Shown here in pieces: positions 8,722 through 17,700 of a DNA stretch of 64,000 bases. Positions within the stretch are counted from its first letter, which is position 1. Each line of letters starts with the position of its first letter. The notes below the pieces were generated by a model. The model searched no databases and was not told the origin of the DNA. It saw only the letters and a program-made list of their open reading frames with translations. The stretch comes from Methylocystis rosea (GTDB lineage: Bacteria > Pseudomonadota > Alphaproteobacteria > Rhizobiales > Beijerinckiaceae): the NCBI RefSeq assembly GCF_003855495.1, contig NZ_CP034086.1:2579501-2643500 (forward strand), given 5' to 3'. The position numbers and the translations under genes are program-made.

Positions 8722-9272
8722 TGTCTGACGCGCATCGAAGCCCGCTTTTCACGACCGTTCGATGACATTTTCCGCTCTGCGGAATCGCTTCCGCAAAACC
8801 GCTGTCTGATTCATGTCGTCGGCAGCCGATCGTAAACGGCGACGCGCAATGGGCGCGCTCCGCAATGTTGGAGATCGCTACTATAGTTGCGCGCAAGGGA
8901 TAGGCGCAACCGCGGCCACTGCGGTGCGCGCTGCGCATCCTGCGCTGCAAAATCGACTGCCGGCGGAACCTTAACGAAGGATCGGCGTTCCCCACAAGCG
9001 GCAAGCCTATATTGCGGCTTTGCCAGTTTGCAAATCTGATAGTGTTAGCGTTTTCAGTTTCGTCGATTCGGGTGGGAGCGAACAATGGTCTTGAGCGAGT
9101 TGCTTGCGGCGAACTTCGCCGCAACCGCATCTGCTGTCGCCGGCTCAACATTCTGCACAACGTCGTTAGCGCCATTCTAGGCGTCAAGGTCACGCGGGCG
9201 TATAACGTCCTTGCGGCGGACTTCTTTCAAATGCGCAATTCAAGAAATCGCTTTCTCGAGGGGAGGGAAAAC
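8722..9272. other. Intergenic region between divergent ATPase and catalase operons
   Basis: About 550 bp with no convincing gene. Frames on both strands are open only because of the base composition and lack recognisable motifs. It must hold the promoters of the leftward P-type ATPase operon and the rightward catalase-family operon. It contains one perfect 21-bp palindrome (9104-9124), listed separately. Confidence 0.5.
9104..9124. promoter_or_regulatory. 21-bp perfect palindrome, candidate operator
   Basis: TTGCGGCGAA, one C, then TTCGCCGCAA: ten-base arms around a single central base. It lies about 150 bp upstream of the catalase-family start codon. A one-base centre fits a dimeric regulator site better than an RNA hairpin. 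No regulator gene is adjacent, so the role is inferred only. Confidence 0.35.
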
Positions 9273-10415
9273 ATGATGAGAAGACGGAGCGCGTCTGTCG
9301 CGACGGCCGCCATGCTTTTGGCGATGTCAGCAAGCCAGCGCCAAGCCAGCGCCGAACAGGCGGCGGCCGCCGTACCGGCTGCCCCGCTCACCAAATTCGA
9401 GAAAGCGCCTCAGGGCGAAGCCGAGCAGATCGGGCAGATCATTTCGCTCACCACGCAGCTTCTGCAGATGCGCTATCCGGAAGGGATGGCGCGGCGCGGC
9501 GTGCATCCAAAAGATCACGGCTGTGTCAAAGCGACATTTACCGTCAATTCGGATATTCCCCCAAATTACCGGGCTGGCGTCTTCGCGACGCCGGGCAAGA
9601 AATATCCCGCCTGGATTCGCTTCTCCAACGCCACGCCGTTTCTCGCGCCAGATCTCGGCAAGAATGGTCCCGACAGCCGCGGCATGGCGATCAAGCTCAT
9701 CGGCGTCGAGGGAGAAACCTTGCTGAACGAGCCGGGAGCGAAGACGCAGGATTTCCTGCTGATCAATCTTCCCGGCTTCGCCTTTCCGAACGTCTCCGAA
9801 TATTTGGAAGTTACAAAAATCCAGCTCGCCAAACACGACGACATCTCGTCTTTTTTTGCGCCGCCGCTCTCGCCCGAGAAGAAGAAGACCCTGGGCGTCG
9901 TCAAGAAGATCCAGCAAACCAATGTCGGCAATCCGCTCGAGAGTCCGTATTTTTCGGCTGCGCCGTTTCTTTATGGCTCCGACAGGGTCGCGAAATTCAG
10001 CGTGACGCCGAGAAGCGCGGAAAAGACGCCCGTGCCGGCAAATCCAACCACGAATTATCTGCGCGAGGCGATGAAGAAGAGCCTCGATCCCGCCAATGGC
10101 AAGCCGGCTGTCTTCGATTTCAAAGTCCAGCTGCGTAATGACGATTCGCTGCCGATCGAAGATGCGACGGCCGAATGGTCGGAGACGACCGCGCCGCCGC
10201 AAAATGTCGCGACCATCGAGATCGACCAGCAAGATTTCGACAATGCGTTTCAGGTGACGGAATGCGAGCATATGGCGTTCACGCCATGGCACGGACTCAC
10301 GGCGCATCAGCCGATCGGCGGCATCAATCGGCTGCGTCGCGACGTCTATATCGCCTCCTCGAAGTTCCGGTCCCAGCCCAAAGAGCCGACGGGATTCCCA
10401 AAATGGCCGTGGTGA
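9273..10415 (+). CDS. Exported catalase-family haem protein
   Basis: A 380-residue protein with a cleavable signal peptide (MMRRRSASVATAAMLLAMSASQ, cleavage probably after ASA) and a catalase-like core. Seen are the RRGVHPKDHGCVKATF stretch where the distal haem histidine is expected, YPAWIRFSNATPF, DSRGMAIKL, TQDFLLINLPGFAF and ECEHMAFTPWHGLTAHQPIGGINRLRRDVY, all typical of the SrpA-like mini-catalase/peroxidase family rather than of the large tetrameric catalases. It should act in the periplasm on peroxides or organic hydroperoxides. I chose ATG 9273, which has a strong Shine-Dalgarno (GGGAGGG) just upstream; the longer frame from 9012 has no signal. The next gene, a cytochrome c, begins 13 bp before its stop, which suggests the two act together. 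Confidence 0.87.
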   Translation: MMRRRSASVATAAMLLAMSASQRQASAEQAAAAVPAAPLTKFEKAPQGEAEQIGQIISLTTQLLQMRYPEGMARRGVHPKDHGCVKATFTVNSDIPPNYRAGVFATPGKKYPAWIRFSNATPFLAPDLGKNGPDSRGMAIKLIGVEGETLLNEPGAKTQDFLLINLPGFAFPNVSEYLEVTKIQLAKHDDISSFFAPPLSPEKKKTLGVVKKIQQTNVGNPLESPYFSAAPFLYGSDRVAKFSVTPRSAEKTPVPANPTTNYLREAMKKSLDPANGKPAVFDFKVQLRNDDSLPIEDATAEWSETTAPPQNVATIEIDQQDFDNAFQVTECEHMAFTPWHGLTAHQPIGGINRLRRDVYIASSKFRSQPKEPTGFPKWPW

Positions 10416-12223
10416 CGCGTCTCACACGCGCGATCGCGCGCATTTCGTTCGTCGCATGCCTGACTCTGGCGTCACACGCCTGTCTCCACGCGCCGGCATT
10501 CGCGCAAACGGCGCCGGCCGGCGGCGAGTGGCGCGCCGAGCAGGAAAAAAGATTGAAGGCGCTCGACGCCTATATCAGCCGAAAGCCGGTCGCCTATCGC
10601 TGGTTTGCGGATTTTCCCTTCGGCCTGACCGACGGCGCTCCGTTCATCATTTTGAAGCTCCTGCCAAAGCTCGCGCCCGAAGAATGGGGAAGCGCCGATA
10701 ATTTTCTCGACGTCGCCGGCCTCTTCATCGACGAGCGCGATCCCACCTACCCCATCGCGCGCGGCTTCGGCTGGACCGGCCTGGCGCGCAACGATCCCAG
10801 CGGCGCCCTCGACTACGCGGCGTTGAGTTGCGGCGCCTGCCATATCGGTCGGGTGCGGCTCGACGACGGCAGTCTGCGCTATCTCGACGGCGGCGTGAAC
10901 GCGCAGTTCAACCTCGTCCAATATCGCGTCAGAGTGAGAAACACGATCAAGAAGATCACCGCGGACGCGACAACGCCCGAGGAGAAGATCGAACGCGCGA
11001 CGCGTGCCATTCTCGTCGCGCTCGACAAGGCGCATGCCCAAGACAGAAATTACTTCTACAAGAATTACTCTTTCGCCGGCCGCCGCTTCGACGCCGCCTA
11101 TGAGACGCGTCAGATCGAACTCTTCATGCAGGACGCGCCGGCGATCGTCGAAAAATTCCTGACGCGCGCCGGACTCGAATACGTCTCGCTCCTCGATCTC
11201 GTCTTCAAGAACTACAAAGGCTTCGAGGAGCAGATGACGCAAGGCTTCGGCGGCATGGCCGACGCGACCGGCGTCAGCACGTCGATGGTCTACGCCGCCG
11301 CCGAAGCGCGCGGCGAAACTCCCGATCCGAAAACAAGCCTGCCGCCGACGCCGGGCATCACCGACTTCATGGCCGTGTGGGAGCAGGAGAAGCGTCTGGC
11401 CCGCTGGTCCCCGGATCACACGCAACTCGTCGACGGCGGCGGGCAATGGAACGGCAATATTCCGATTCCGATTTTCCGCAACCTCGCCGCCGAATTGACG
11501 CTGGGGCTCGGACGCGACACCGACATCCGCATCGCCGCCTTCAGCGAGGATCTGCTGCGCGATCTGCCGGCGCCCGTGTACCCCTTCCCCGTCGATCTCG
11601 CGCTCGCGAAAAAAGGCGCGGCGCTGTTCGACGAGAACTGCGCGGCGTGTCATCGGCCGCATAACGGCAAGGTCTACGACCTCGGCACCGATCTCGGACG
11701 GGCGCGCGTCGTCAGCGACACGATTGCGAAAAACGCCCGCGACAGTTTTACGAAGATCTGTCCGCCGACGAGAGTCGTCGAGATGCCGCCCTCGGGCGAC
11801 CGGCTTGCGCCCTGCGCGAAGTTCGAAGACGTCTCGCTGGAGAACCGCGCCGACGTCTCCATGGCCGATCCCGCGACGCATGAGGGCTATAACGCCCTGC
11901 CGCTTGGCGGCGTGTGGGCGCAGGCGCCCTATCTGCACAACGGCTCAGTGCCGACGCTTTATCATCTCCTCGTGCCGCGCGAGCGCCCGGCCGTCTTCAT
12001 CAAGAGCCGGCTCGACTATGACAAGAAGCTCGTCGGCTTCTCCTGGGAGCCGGCGCAGACGCTCTCGCGCGAGGGCTATCGTTTCGACACGGCGTCCTTT
12101 CCGGCGCTTTCCAACAAGGGGCACGACAAGGACGTCGTCGAGGACGGCAAGACCTTGAAGCTCGATTGGTCTGACGACATCCCCGGCGCCATGGCGATCG
12201 TCGAATATCTGAAGACGAAGTGA
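10403..12223 (+). CDS. Periplasmic di-haem c-type cytochrome
   Basis: A 606-residue protein with an N-terminal signal peptide (about residues 1-35, ending APAFAQ) and two haem c attachment motifs: CGACH at 143-147 and CAACH at 413-417. The wide spacing of the two haems and the total length recall the di-haem cytochrome c peroxidase superfamily, including RoxA-like oxygenases, but the family is too broad to name an activity. A C-terminal segment APYLHNGSVPTLYHLL is typical of the second cytochrome domain. It overlaps the catalase-family gene by 13 bp. A haem peroxidase and a di-haem cytochrome in one operon suggest periplasmic peroxide reduction or an oxidative reaction fed by cytochrome c; this is inference. 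Confidence 0.85.
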   Translation: MAVVTRLTRAIARISFVACLTLASHACLHAPAFAQTAPAGGEWRAEQEKRLKALDAYISRKPVAYRWFADFPFGLTDGAPFIILKLLPKLAPEEWGSADNFLDVAGLFIDERDPTYPIARGFGWTGLARNDPSGALDYAALSCGACHIGRVRLDDGSLRYLDGGVNAQFNLVQYRVRVRNTIKKITADATTPEEKIERATRAILVALDKAHAQDRNYFYKNYSFAGRRFDAAYETRQIELFMQDAPAIVEKFLTRAGLEYVSLLDLVFKNYKGFEEQMTQGFGGMADATGVSTSMVYAAAEARGETPDPKTSLPPTPGITDFMAVWEQEKRLARWSPDHTQLVDGGGQWNGNIPIPIFRNLAAELTLGLGRDTDIRIAAFSEDLLRDLPAPVYPFPVDLALAKKGAALFDENCAACHRPHNGKVYDLGTDLGRARVVSDTIAKNARDSFTKICPPTRVVEMPPSGDRLAPCAKFEDVSLENRADVSMADPATHEGYNALPLGGVWAQAPYLHNGSVPTLYHLLVPRERPAVFIKSRLDYDKKLVGFSWEPAQTLSREGYRFDTASFPALSNKGHDKDVVEDGKTLKLDWSDDIPGAMAIVEYLKTK

Positions 12224-12282
12224 CATTCGAAGCCCGGCGCGGCGGGCATCAGCCGTCCGGAATCTTCCTCCCCGCAGCCGTC

Positions 12283-12305
12283 ATGCCCGGCCTTGTGCCG
12301 GGCAT
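12283..12305 (+). repeat. Dispersed palindromic repeat, copy 1
   Basis: ATGCCCGGC, CTTGT, GCCGGGCAT: perfect nine-base arms around a five-base loop, followed by CCACG. It is related to 12390-12412 (opposite orientation) and 24157-24179. The flanking TC before the left arm and the CATCCACG ending are shared by copies 1 and 2. Confidence 0.75.
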
Positions 12306-12389
12306 CCACGCCGGGACATCGCGAAACGCATCACGTGGAGACGGCATGTTCGGCTCATGTCCTGACATTTGCGTCGTGTCATCGCGTGG

Positions 12390-12412
12390 ATGGCCGCGAC
12401 AAGCGCGGCCAT
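12390..12412 (-). repeat. Dispersed palindromic repeat, copy 2
   Basis: On the minus strand this reads ATGGCCGCG, CTTGT, CGCGGCCAT. The loop equals that of copy 1 while the arms differ by paired changes, so pairing is kept. It lies 84 bp from copy 1 in inverted orientation, downstream of the cytochrome gene and upstream of imuA. Confidence 0.75.
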
Positions 12413-12466
12413 GACGCGGTGAGATGACGCCTTGTTAACCTGGATACGGAGCCCTGCAGCCCCGCC

Positions 12467-12511
12467 TTGACTCTCCCGCATGGCGAGTCATTATAAGAAC
12501 ATAACAGGAAC
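12467..12511 (+). promoter_or_regulatory. LexA-controlled promoter of the imuA-imuB-dnaE2 operon
   Basis: A -35-like TTGACT (12467-12472) and a -10-like TATAAG (12492-12497) are followed by GAAC, seven bases, GAAC (12497-12511), which is the alphaproteobacterial SOS box GTTC-N7-GTTC read on the minus strand. The box abuts the -10 element, so bound LexA would block RNA polymerase. The ATG at 12519 lies only eight bases beyond, and the box end supplies the AGGAA Shine-Dalgarno. Confidence 0.8.
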
Positions 12512-12518
12512 TCATGAG

Positions 12519-13325
12519 ATGACCCAACCGCTGGCGTCGCTGCGGCAAAGCCTGGCTTGCGCCTATTCGGCCGTCCCTTCCGAGACGATCGCGCTCGGAG
12601 CGGAAAGCCTCGATCGGCGGCTCGGCGGCGGCATTCTCCGCGCCGGGCTGCATGAGGCCTATGCCGAGACCGCCGCCGACGCTCCGGCGGCGACGGGCTT
12701 CGCTTTGGCGCTCGCCAGGCGCGCACTGGCGGGCGCGGAAAAGCCGCTGCTCTGGGCGCGCCCCGAGGCGCTGAGCGCCGAATCCGGCGCGCCCTATCCG
12801 CCGGGCCTCGCCGACATCGGCCTCGATCCCGCCGCCGTCGCCTTCATTCGCGTGCGCGACGCCAAGGAGGCGCTGCAGGCGGGCGTCGAAGCCGGACGCT
12901 GCGCAACTGTGGGCGCGACGCTGATCGAACTCTTCGGCGAAGCGCGCGCCTATGATCTGACCGCGAGCCGGCGCCTGGCTCTGGCGGCCGCCACCGCCGG
13001 CGCGCCGATCTTCGTGGCCCGCGTCGGCGCCTCCCCTGCGCCGAGCGCCGCCGCCAGCCGCTGGCTTGTGCGCGCCGCGCCTTCCCGCGCGCTTGCGGCG
13101 AATGCGCCGGGATCAGCGGCTTTTACGATTTTTCTGCTGCGCCAGCGCGGCGGCGCGGCGGGGCAAGAGTCGCATGAGTGGCGTGTGGAGTGGAACCGTG
13201 ACCGTGGCGCCTTCGAGGACAGAACATTCGACGCATCGTCGCTATCTGGCCCTGTGGCTTCCCTTCCTGTCGGCGGAACGCCTGGCGAAGGCGCGTCGCA
13301 GAGGGCCGGACGCAAATTCGGATGA
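12519..13325 (+). CDS. imuA: ImuA, RecA-like cell-division/mutagenesis protein
   Basis: ImuA is the small RecA/SulA-related partner of the damage-induced translesion synthesis complex ImuA-ImuB-DnaE2. The product (about 268 residues) shows the ImuA pattern: LGAESLDRRLGGGILRAGLHE near the N-terminus (a RecA-like core without a full Walker A), PLLWARPE, and the C-terminal EWRVEWNRDRGAFE. I chose ATG 12519 because AGGAA is correctly spaced; an ATG at 12480 would put the LexA box inside the gene. It is first in the operon and its 3' end overlaps imuB by about 150 bp. SOS induction is supported by the LexA box. It probably controls access of the mutasome to the replication fork. Confidence 0.9.
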   Translation: MTQPLASLRQSLACAYSAVPSETIALGAESLDRRLGGGILRAGLHEAYAETAADAPAATGFALALARRALAGAEKPLLWARPEALSAESGAPYPPGLADIGLDPAAVAFIRVRDAKEALQAGVEAGRCATVGATLIELFGEARAYDLTASRRLALAAATAGAPIFVARVGASPAPSAAASRWLVRAAPSRALAANAPGSAAFTIFLLRQRGGAAGQESHEWRVEWNRDRGAFEDRTFDASSLSGPVASLPVGGTPGEGASQRAGRKFG

Positions 13326-14781
13326 CGCGCCGCTCATCCTCGTCAAAAAAGAACGCAGCGCGCTGCGCATCGACGCGCTCGATCGAAAGGCGATCGCGCT
13401 CGGCCTGACGCCGGGCATGACGCTCGCCGACGCCAGGGCGCGCGCGCCCCATCTCTCAGTCGCGCAGGCCGACCCTGACGCCGACGAGCGGCTGATGCTG
13501 CGGCTGGCCGCCTTTTGTGAACAGTTCACGCCGCTCGTCGCGCTCGATCCGCCCTGCGGCCTCATACTCGACGCGACCGGCTGCGCGCATCTTTTCGGCG
13601 GCGAAGCGGCGATGCGGGCCTGCATCTTACAGGCGATGGCGCGCCTCTCCTTCACGGGACGCGCCGCCGTCGCCGGAACGCCGGACGCCACGCGCGCTCT
13701 GGCGCGTTTTGGCCAAGAGGGCGTCACGCCTCCGGGCGAAGATGAAATTTTCACACGCCCGCTCTCCATCGCCGCGCTCGAAGCGCCAAAAGAGACGAGC
13801 GTGGCGCTGACGCGCGCCGGCCTTACGACATTGGGCGATCTCGCCGATCGTTCCTCGGCCGCGCTGACGGCGCGTTTTGGCGACGAAACCATGCGGCGGC
13901 TGACCCGCATTCTGGGACGCGAGGACGCGCGCATCACGCCCTTGCGGCCCTTGCCGGAATGCATGGTCGAGCGGCGCTTCGCCGAGCCTTTCCTCGATCT
14001 CTCCGCGATAGAGAATGTTCTGCGGCCGCTGATCGCGGAAGCGATGGGCATTCTCGAAAGGCGCGGCGAGGGCGGGCGCGCTTTTGAAGCGCGCTTCTTT
14101 CGCACCGACGGCGCCGTCGCGGCCCTCAATTTCGAAACCGGCGCGCCCTCGCGCAATGTCGAGGCGCTGCTGCGGCTCTTTCGCCTGAAGGCCGAGTCGC
14201 TCGCCGATCCGCTCGATCCGGGATTCGGCTTCGACGTTATCCGCTTTTGCGTCCTCAACGCCGAAACTCTGGCGCAAAGCCAGATCGGCTTCGAGCGGCA
14301 GGACGCGCAGGAAGGCGACGTCGCCGATCTCGTCGATCGCCTGGCGGCGCGTTTTGGCCGCGAACGCGTGCTGCGCTTTGCGACGCATGAGACGCATGAT
14401 CCCGTGCGCGCCGCCTCCTATGTTTACGCGGCGTCTCCTTCCAAACCCAATTCCTGGGAGAAGCCGGAGCCGGGCGAACCGCCCTTGCGGCCGCTGTTTC
14501 TGTTTGATCCGCCGCAGCCCATCGACACAATGGCCGAGACGCCGGACGGGCCGCCGATGCATTTCAAATGGCGCCGCGTGCGCCACATGATCGCCCGCGC
14601 CGAAGGGCCTGAGCGCATCGCGCCGGAATGGTGGCGCAACGCAGTCGGCCGCGACAGGCGAACGCGCGACTATTACCGGCTGGAGGATCGCGAAGGCCAC
14701 CGCTTCTGGGTGTTTCGCGAAGGGCTCTATGAAAGCGAAACCGCCGCGCCGCGCTGGTTCCTGCATGGGCTCTTCGCATGA
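13174..14781 (+). CDS. imuB: ImuB, Y-family polymerase-like protein
   Basis: ImuB is a Y-family DNA polymerase homologue that has lost catalysis and works as the hub linking DnaE2 to the sliding clamp. The product is about 535 residues. It contains YLALWLPFLSAERL at the start of the polymerase-like core, a helix-hairpin-helix region (GLTTLGDLADRSSAAL), a little-finger-like domain and the family C-terminus WWRNAVGRDRRTRDYYRLEDREGHRFWVFREGLYE. ATG 13174 is assumed; GTG codons to 13204 are alternatives because the conserved region starts near 13236. The overlap with imuA is long but both frames carry conserved family residues. The last four bases overlap the dnaE2 start (ATGA). LexA-regulated as part of the operon. 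Confidence 0.9.
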   Translation: MSGVWSGTVTVAPSRTEHSTHRRYLALWLPFLSAERLAKARRRGPDANSDDAPLILVKKERSALRIDALDRKAIALGLTPGMTLADARARAPHLSVAQADPDADERLMLRLAAFCEQFTPLVALDPPCGLILDATGCAHLFGGEAAMRACILQAMARLSFTGRAAVAGTPDATRALARFGQEGVTPPGEDEIFTRPLSIAALEAPKETSVALTRAGLTTLGDLADRSSAALTARFGDETMRRLTRILGREDARITPLRPLPECMVERRFAEPFLDLSAIENVLRPLIAEAMGILERRGEGGRAFEARFFRTDGAVAALNFETGAPSRNVEALLRLFRLKAESLADPLDPGFGFDVIRFCVLNAETLAQSQIGFERQDAQEGDVADLVDRLAARFGRERVLRFATHETHDPVRAASYVYAASPSKPNSWEKPEPGEPPLRPLFLFDPPQPIDTMAETPDGPPMHFKWRRVRHMIARAEGPERIAPEWWRNAVGRDRRTRDYYRLEDREGHRFWVFREGLYESETAAPRWFLHGLFA

Positions 14782-17700
14782 GCGCGCCTTTCGCCGAACT
14801 CGTCGCGGCGACGAATTTCTCCTTTCTGCGCGGCGCGTCGCATCCGTCAGACATGGCGCTGACGGCGCTGCTGCTCGGCCATAGCGGCATTGGCGTCGCC
14901 GACCGCAACAGCGTCGCCGGGGTCGTGCGCGCCTATGCCGCGCTTAAGGAACTGCGCGAAAAATTAAGCGATCCGCCAGCTGGCGACGATGCGGCGCTTC
15001 TGGCGCAGCTCGACGCAGAGCGCGCCCAATCCTTCAAGCTCGTCGTCGGCGTGCGGCTCGTCTTCGCCGACGAGACGCCCGACATCGTCGTTCATCCGCA
15101 AAACCGCGACGGCTGGGGACGGCTCACGCGGCTGCTGACGATAGGGAATCTTCGCGCCAAGAAAGGCGAATGCCGTCTTTATTTCGACGATCTTGCACAA
15201 GCCGCGCGCGATCTGCTGCTGATCGTCATGCCTTCACGCAATCTGGCGCGCCTGCCCTCGACGCTCGCGCGTCTGAGCGATCTTGCGCAAGGCGACGTCT
15301 GGCTCGGCGCGACCATGCCGCGGCGCGGCGACGACAGGCGGCGTCTTTCCAGATTGAAAGAGATCGCCGCGCGAACGCAGACGCCCTTGCTCGCGACGAA
15401 TGACGCGCTTTACGCCGATCCCGCCCAGCGCGATCTGCAAGACGTCATGACCTGCATTCGAGAAGGCGTGACGCTCGCGCAAGCTGGACGCCGGCTCGAG
15501 ATCAACGCCGAGCGCCATTTGAAGACGCCCGACGAAATGACGCGTCTCTTCGCTGACGCGCCGGAGGCGATCGAGGAGACGCAATGTTTTCTCGCGCGCG
15601 TCGATTTCTCGCTCGATCAACTTAAATATGAATATCCGGACGAGCCTGTCCCGCCGGGGCGCAATCCCCAGGAATGGCTCGAGGAGCTGACCTATCGCCA
15701 CGCCGTCATGCGCTATCCAGACGGCGTGCCGGAGAAGGTCGAGAGGCTTCTGCGCGAGGAGCTGGCGCTCATCGAGACGCTCGACTACGCACGTTATTTT
15801 CTTACTATTCACGACATCGTGCGGATCGCCGAAGACAAGGGGATTCTCTGCCAGGGGCGCGGCTCCGCCGCCAATTCCGCCGTCTGCTATGTGCTCGGCG
15901 TCACCTGCGTCGATCCGGCGGAGAACGATCTGCTCTTCGCCAGATTCATCTCGCAGGAGCGCAAGGAGCCGCCCGACATCGACGTCGATTTCGAGCATGA
16001 GCGGCGCGAAGAGATCATCCAGCATATTTACGGCAAATACGGCCGCGAGCGCGCCGGCCTCGTCGCGACCGTCATCAGCTACCGGCCGCGCAGCGCCATT
16101 CGCGAAGTCGGCAAGGTCTTCGGACTGACCGAGGATGTGACCGCCGCGCTCGCCAGCACGCAATGGGGCAGTTGGGGCTCCGACATTCCGCAGGCTTACA
16201 TCCGCCAGACCGGGCTTGATCCGGAAAATCCCATCATCCGCCGCGCCATTCGTTTCGCGACGCGGCTGCTCGGCTTTCCGCGCCATCTCTCGCAGCATGT
16301 CGGCGGCTTCGTTCTCGCGCGCGGACGACTCGACGAGCTGACGCCCATCGCCAACGCCGCGATGCCGGAGCGCACTTTCATCGAATGGGACAAGGACGAC
16401 ATCGACGCGCTCGGCCTGATGAAGGTCGATGTGCTGGCGCTCGGCATGCTCACCTGCATTCGCAAATGTTTCGATTACTTGCGCGCCCATGAAGGAAAGG
16501 ACATGGGCCTCGCCGACGTCCCGGCCGACGATAGAGCGACCTACGACATGCTGTGCCGGGGCGATTCCATCGGCGTCTTTCAGGTCGAAAGCCGCGCCCA
16601 GATGAACATGCTGCCGCGTCTGAAGCCGCGTGAATTCTACGATCTCGTCATTCAGGTGGCGATCGTGCGGCCGGGACCCATTCAGGGCAATATGGTGCAT
16701 CCCTATCTGCGCCGCCGCTCCGGAAGCGAGCCGGTGATCTATCCCTCGCCGGCGCCCGAGCACGGGCCGGCGGATGAATTGCGCAAGGTGCTCGAAAAGA
16801 CCAAGGGCGTGCCGCTCTTTCAGGAGCAGGCGATGAAGCTCGCCATGGTCGCCGCAAAATTCTCCGACGTTGAAGCCAATCGTCTGCGCCGCGCGATGGC
16901 GACTTTCCGCAATCTTGGCACCATCCATGAATTCGAGGCGCTGATGGTCGAACGCATGGCGGCGCGCGGCTATGATCGCGGCTTCGCGCAAAGCTGTTTC
17001 GAGCAGATCAAGGGCTTCGGCTCCTATGGCTTTCCCGAAAGCCACGCCGCGTCCTTCGCCAAGCTCGTCTACATCTCCTCCTGGATCAAATGCCACTATC
17101 CGGCGATCTTCGCCTGCGCGCTGCTCAACTCGCAGCCGATGGGCTTTTATGCGCCGGCGCAGATCGTGCGCGACGCGCGCGAGCATGGCGTCGACGTGCG
17201 CGCCGTCGACGTGAATTTCAGCGAATGGGACAATACGCTGGAACGTACGGGAGATTTGGCGCTGCGTCTCGGCTTCCGGCAAGCGGACGGCGTGCATGAG
17301 AACGAAGGACGGCGCATCGTCGAAGCGCGGACGAAGCCCTATGACAGCGTCGAAGACCTTGCGCGGCGGGCGGCGCTCAACGGGGCGACGATGCGCGCGC
17401 TCGCCGACGCCGACGCTTTCCGCTCATTGCAAAGCGACCGCCGCGACGCGCTCTGGGCCGTGCGGCGTCTGCCCGACGCCAAACCCCTGCCGCTCTTTGC
17501 CGCCGCCGACGCGCGCGAACTCGCCAAGGAACAAGATCCGCTGCTGCCGTCCATGTCGCTTGGCGAACATGTCGCCGCCGACTATCAGACGCTGCGGCTC
17601 TCGCTGAAAGCCCATCCAATGGCGGTGCTGCGGCCGATTTTCGCGCGCGAGCGCATCAGGACCTGCGCGGAAGTTTCGGCGCTCACTGACGGCGCCTTTG

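Noticed and set aside
8699..9193. 164-residue minus-strand frame in the ATPase-catalase intergenic region
   Set aside because: Composition is unlike a protein, no ribosome binding site, and it overlaps the ATPase start.
9012..9272. 87-residue N-terminal extension of the catalase-family protein
   Set aside because: The signal peptide and strong Shine-Dalgarno place the start at 9273.
15234..17297. 687-residue minus-strand frame opposite dnaE2
   Set aside because: Fully antisense to a clear DnaE2 gene; composition is typical of a shadow frame.
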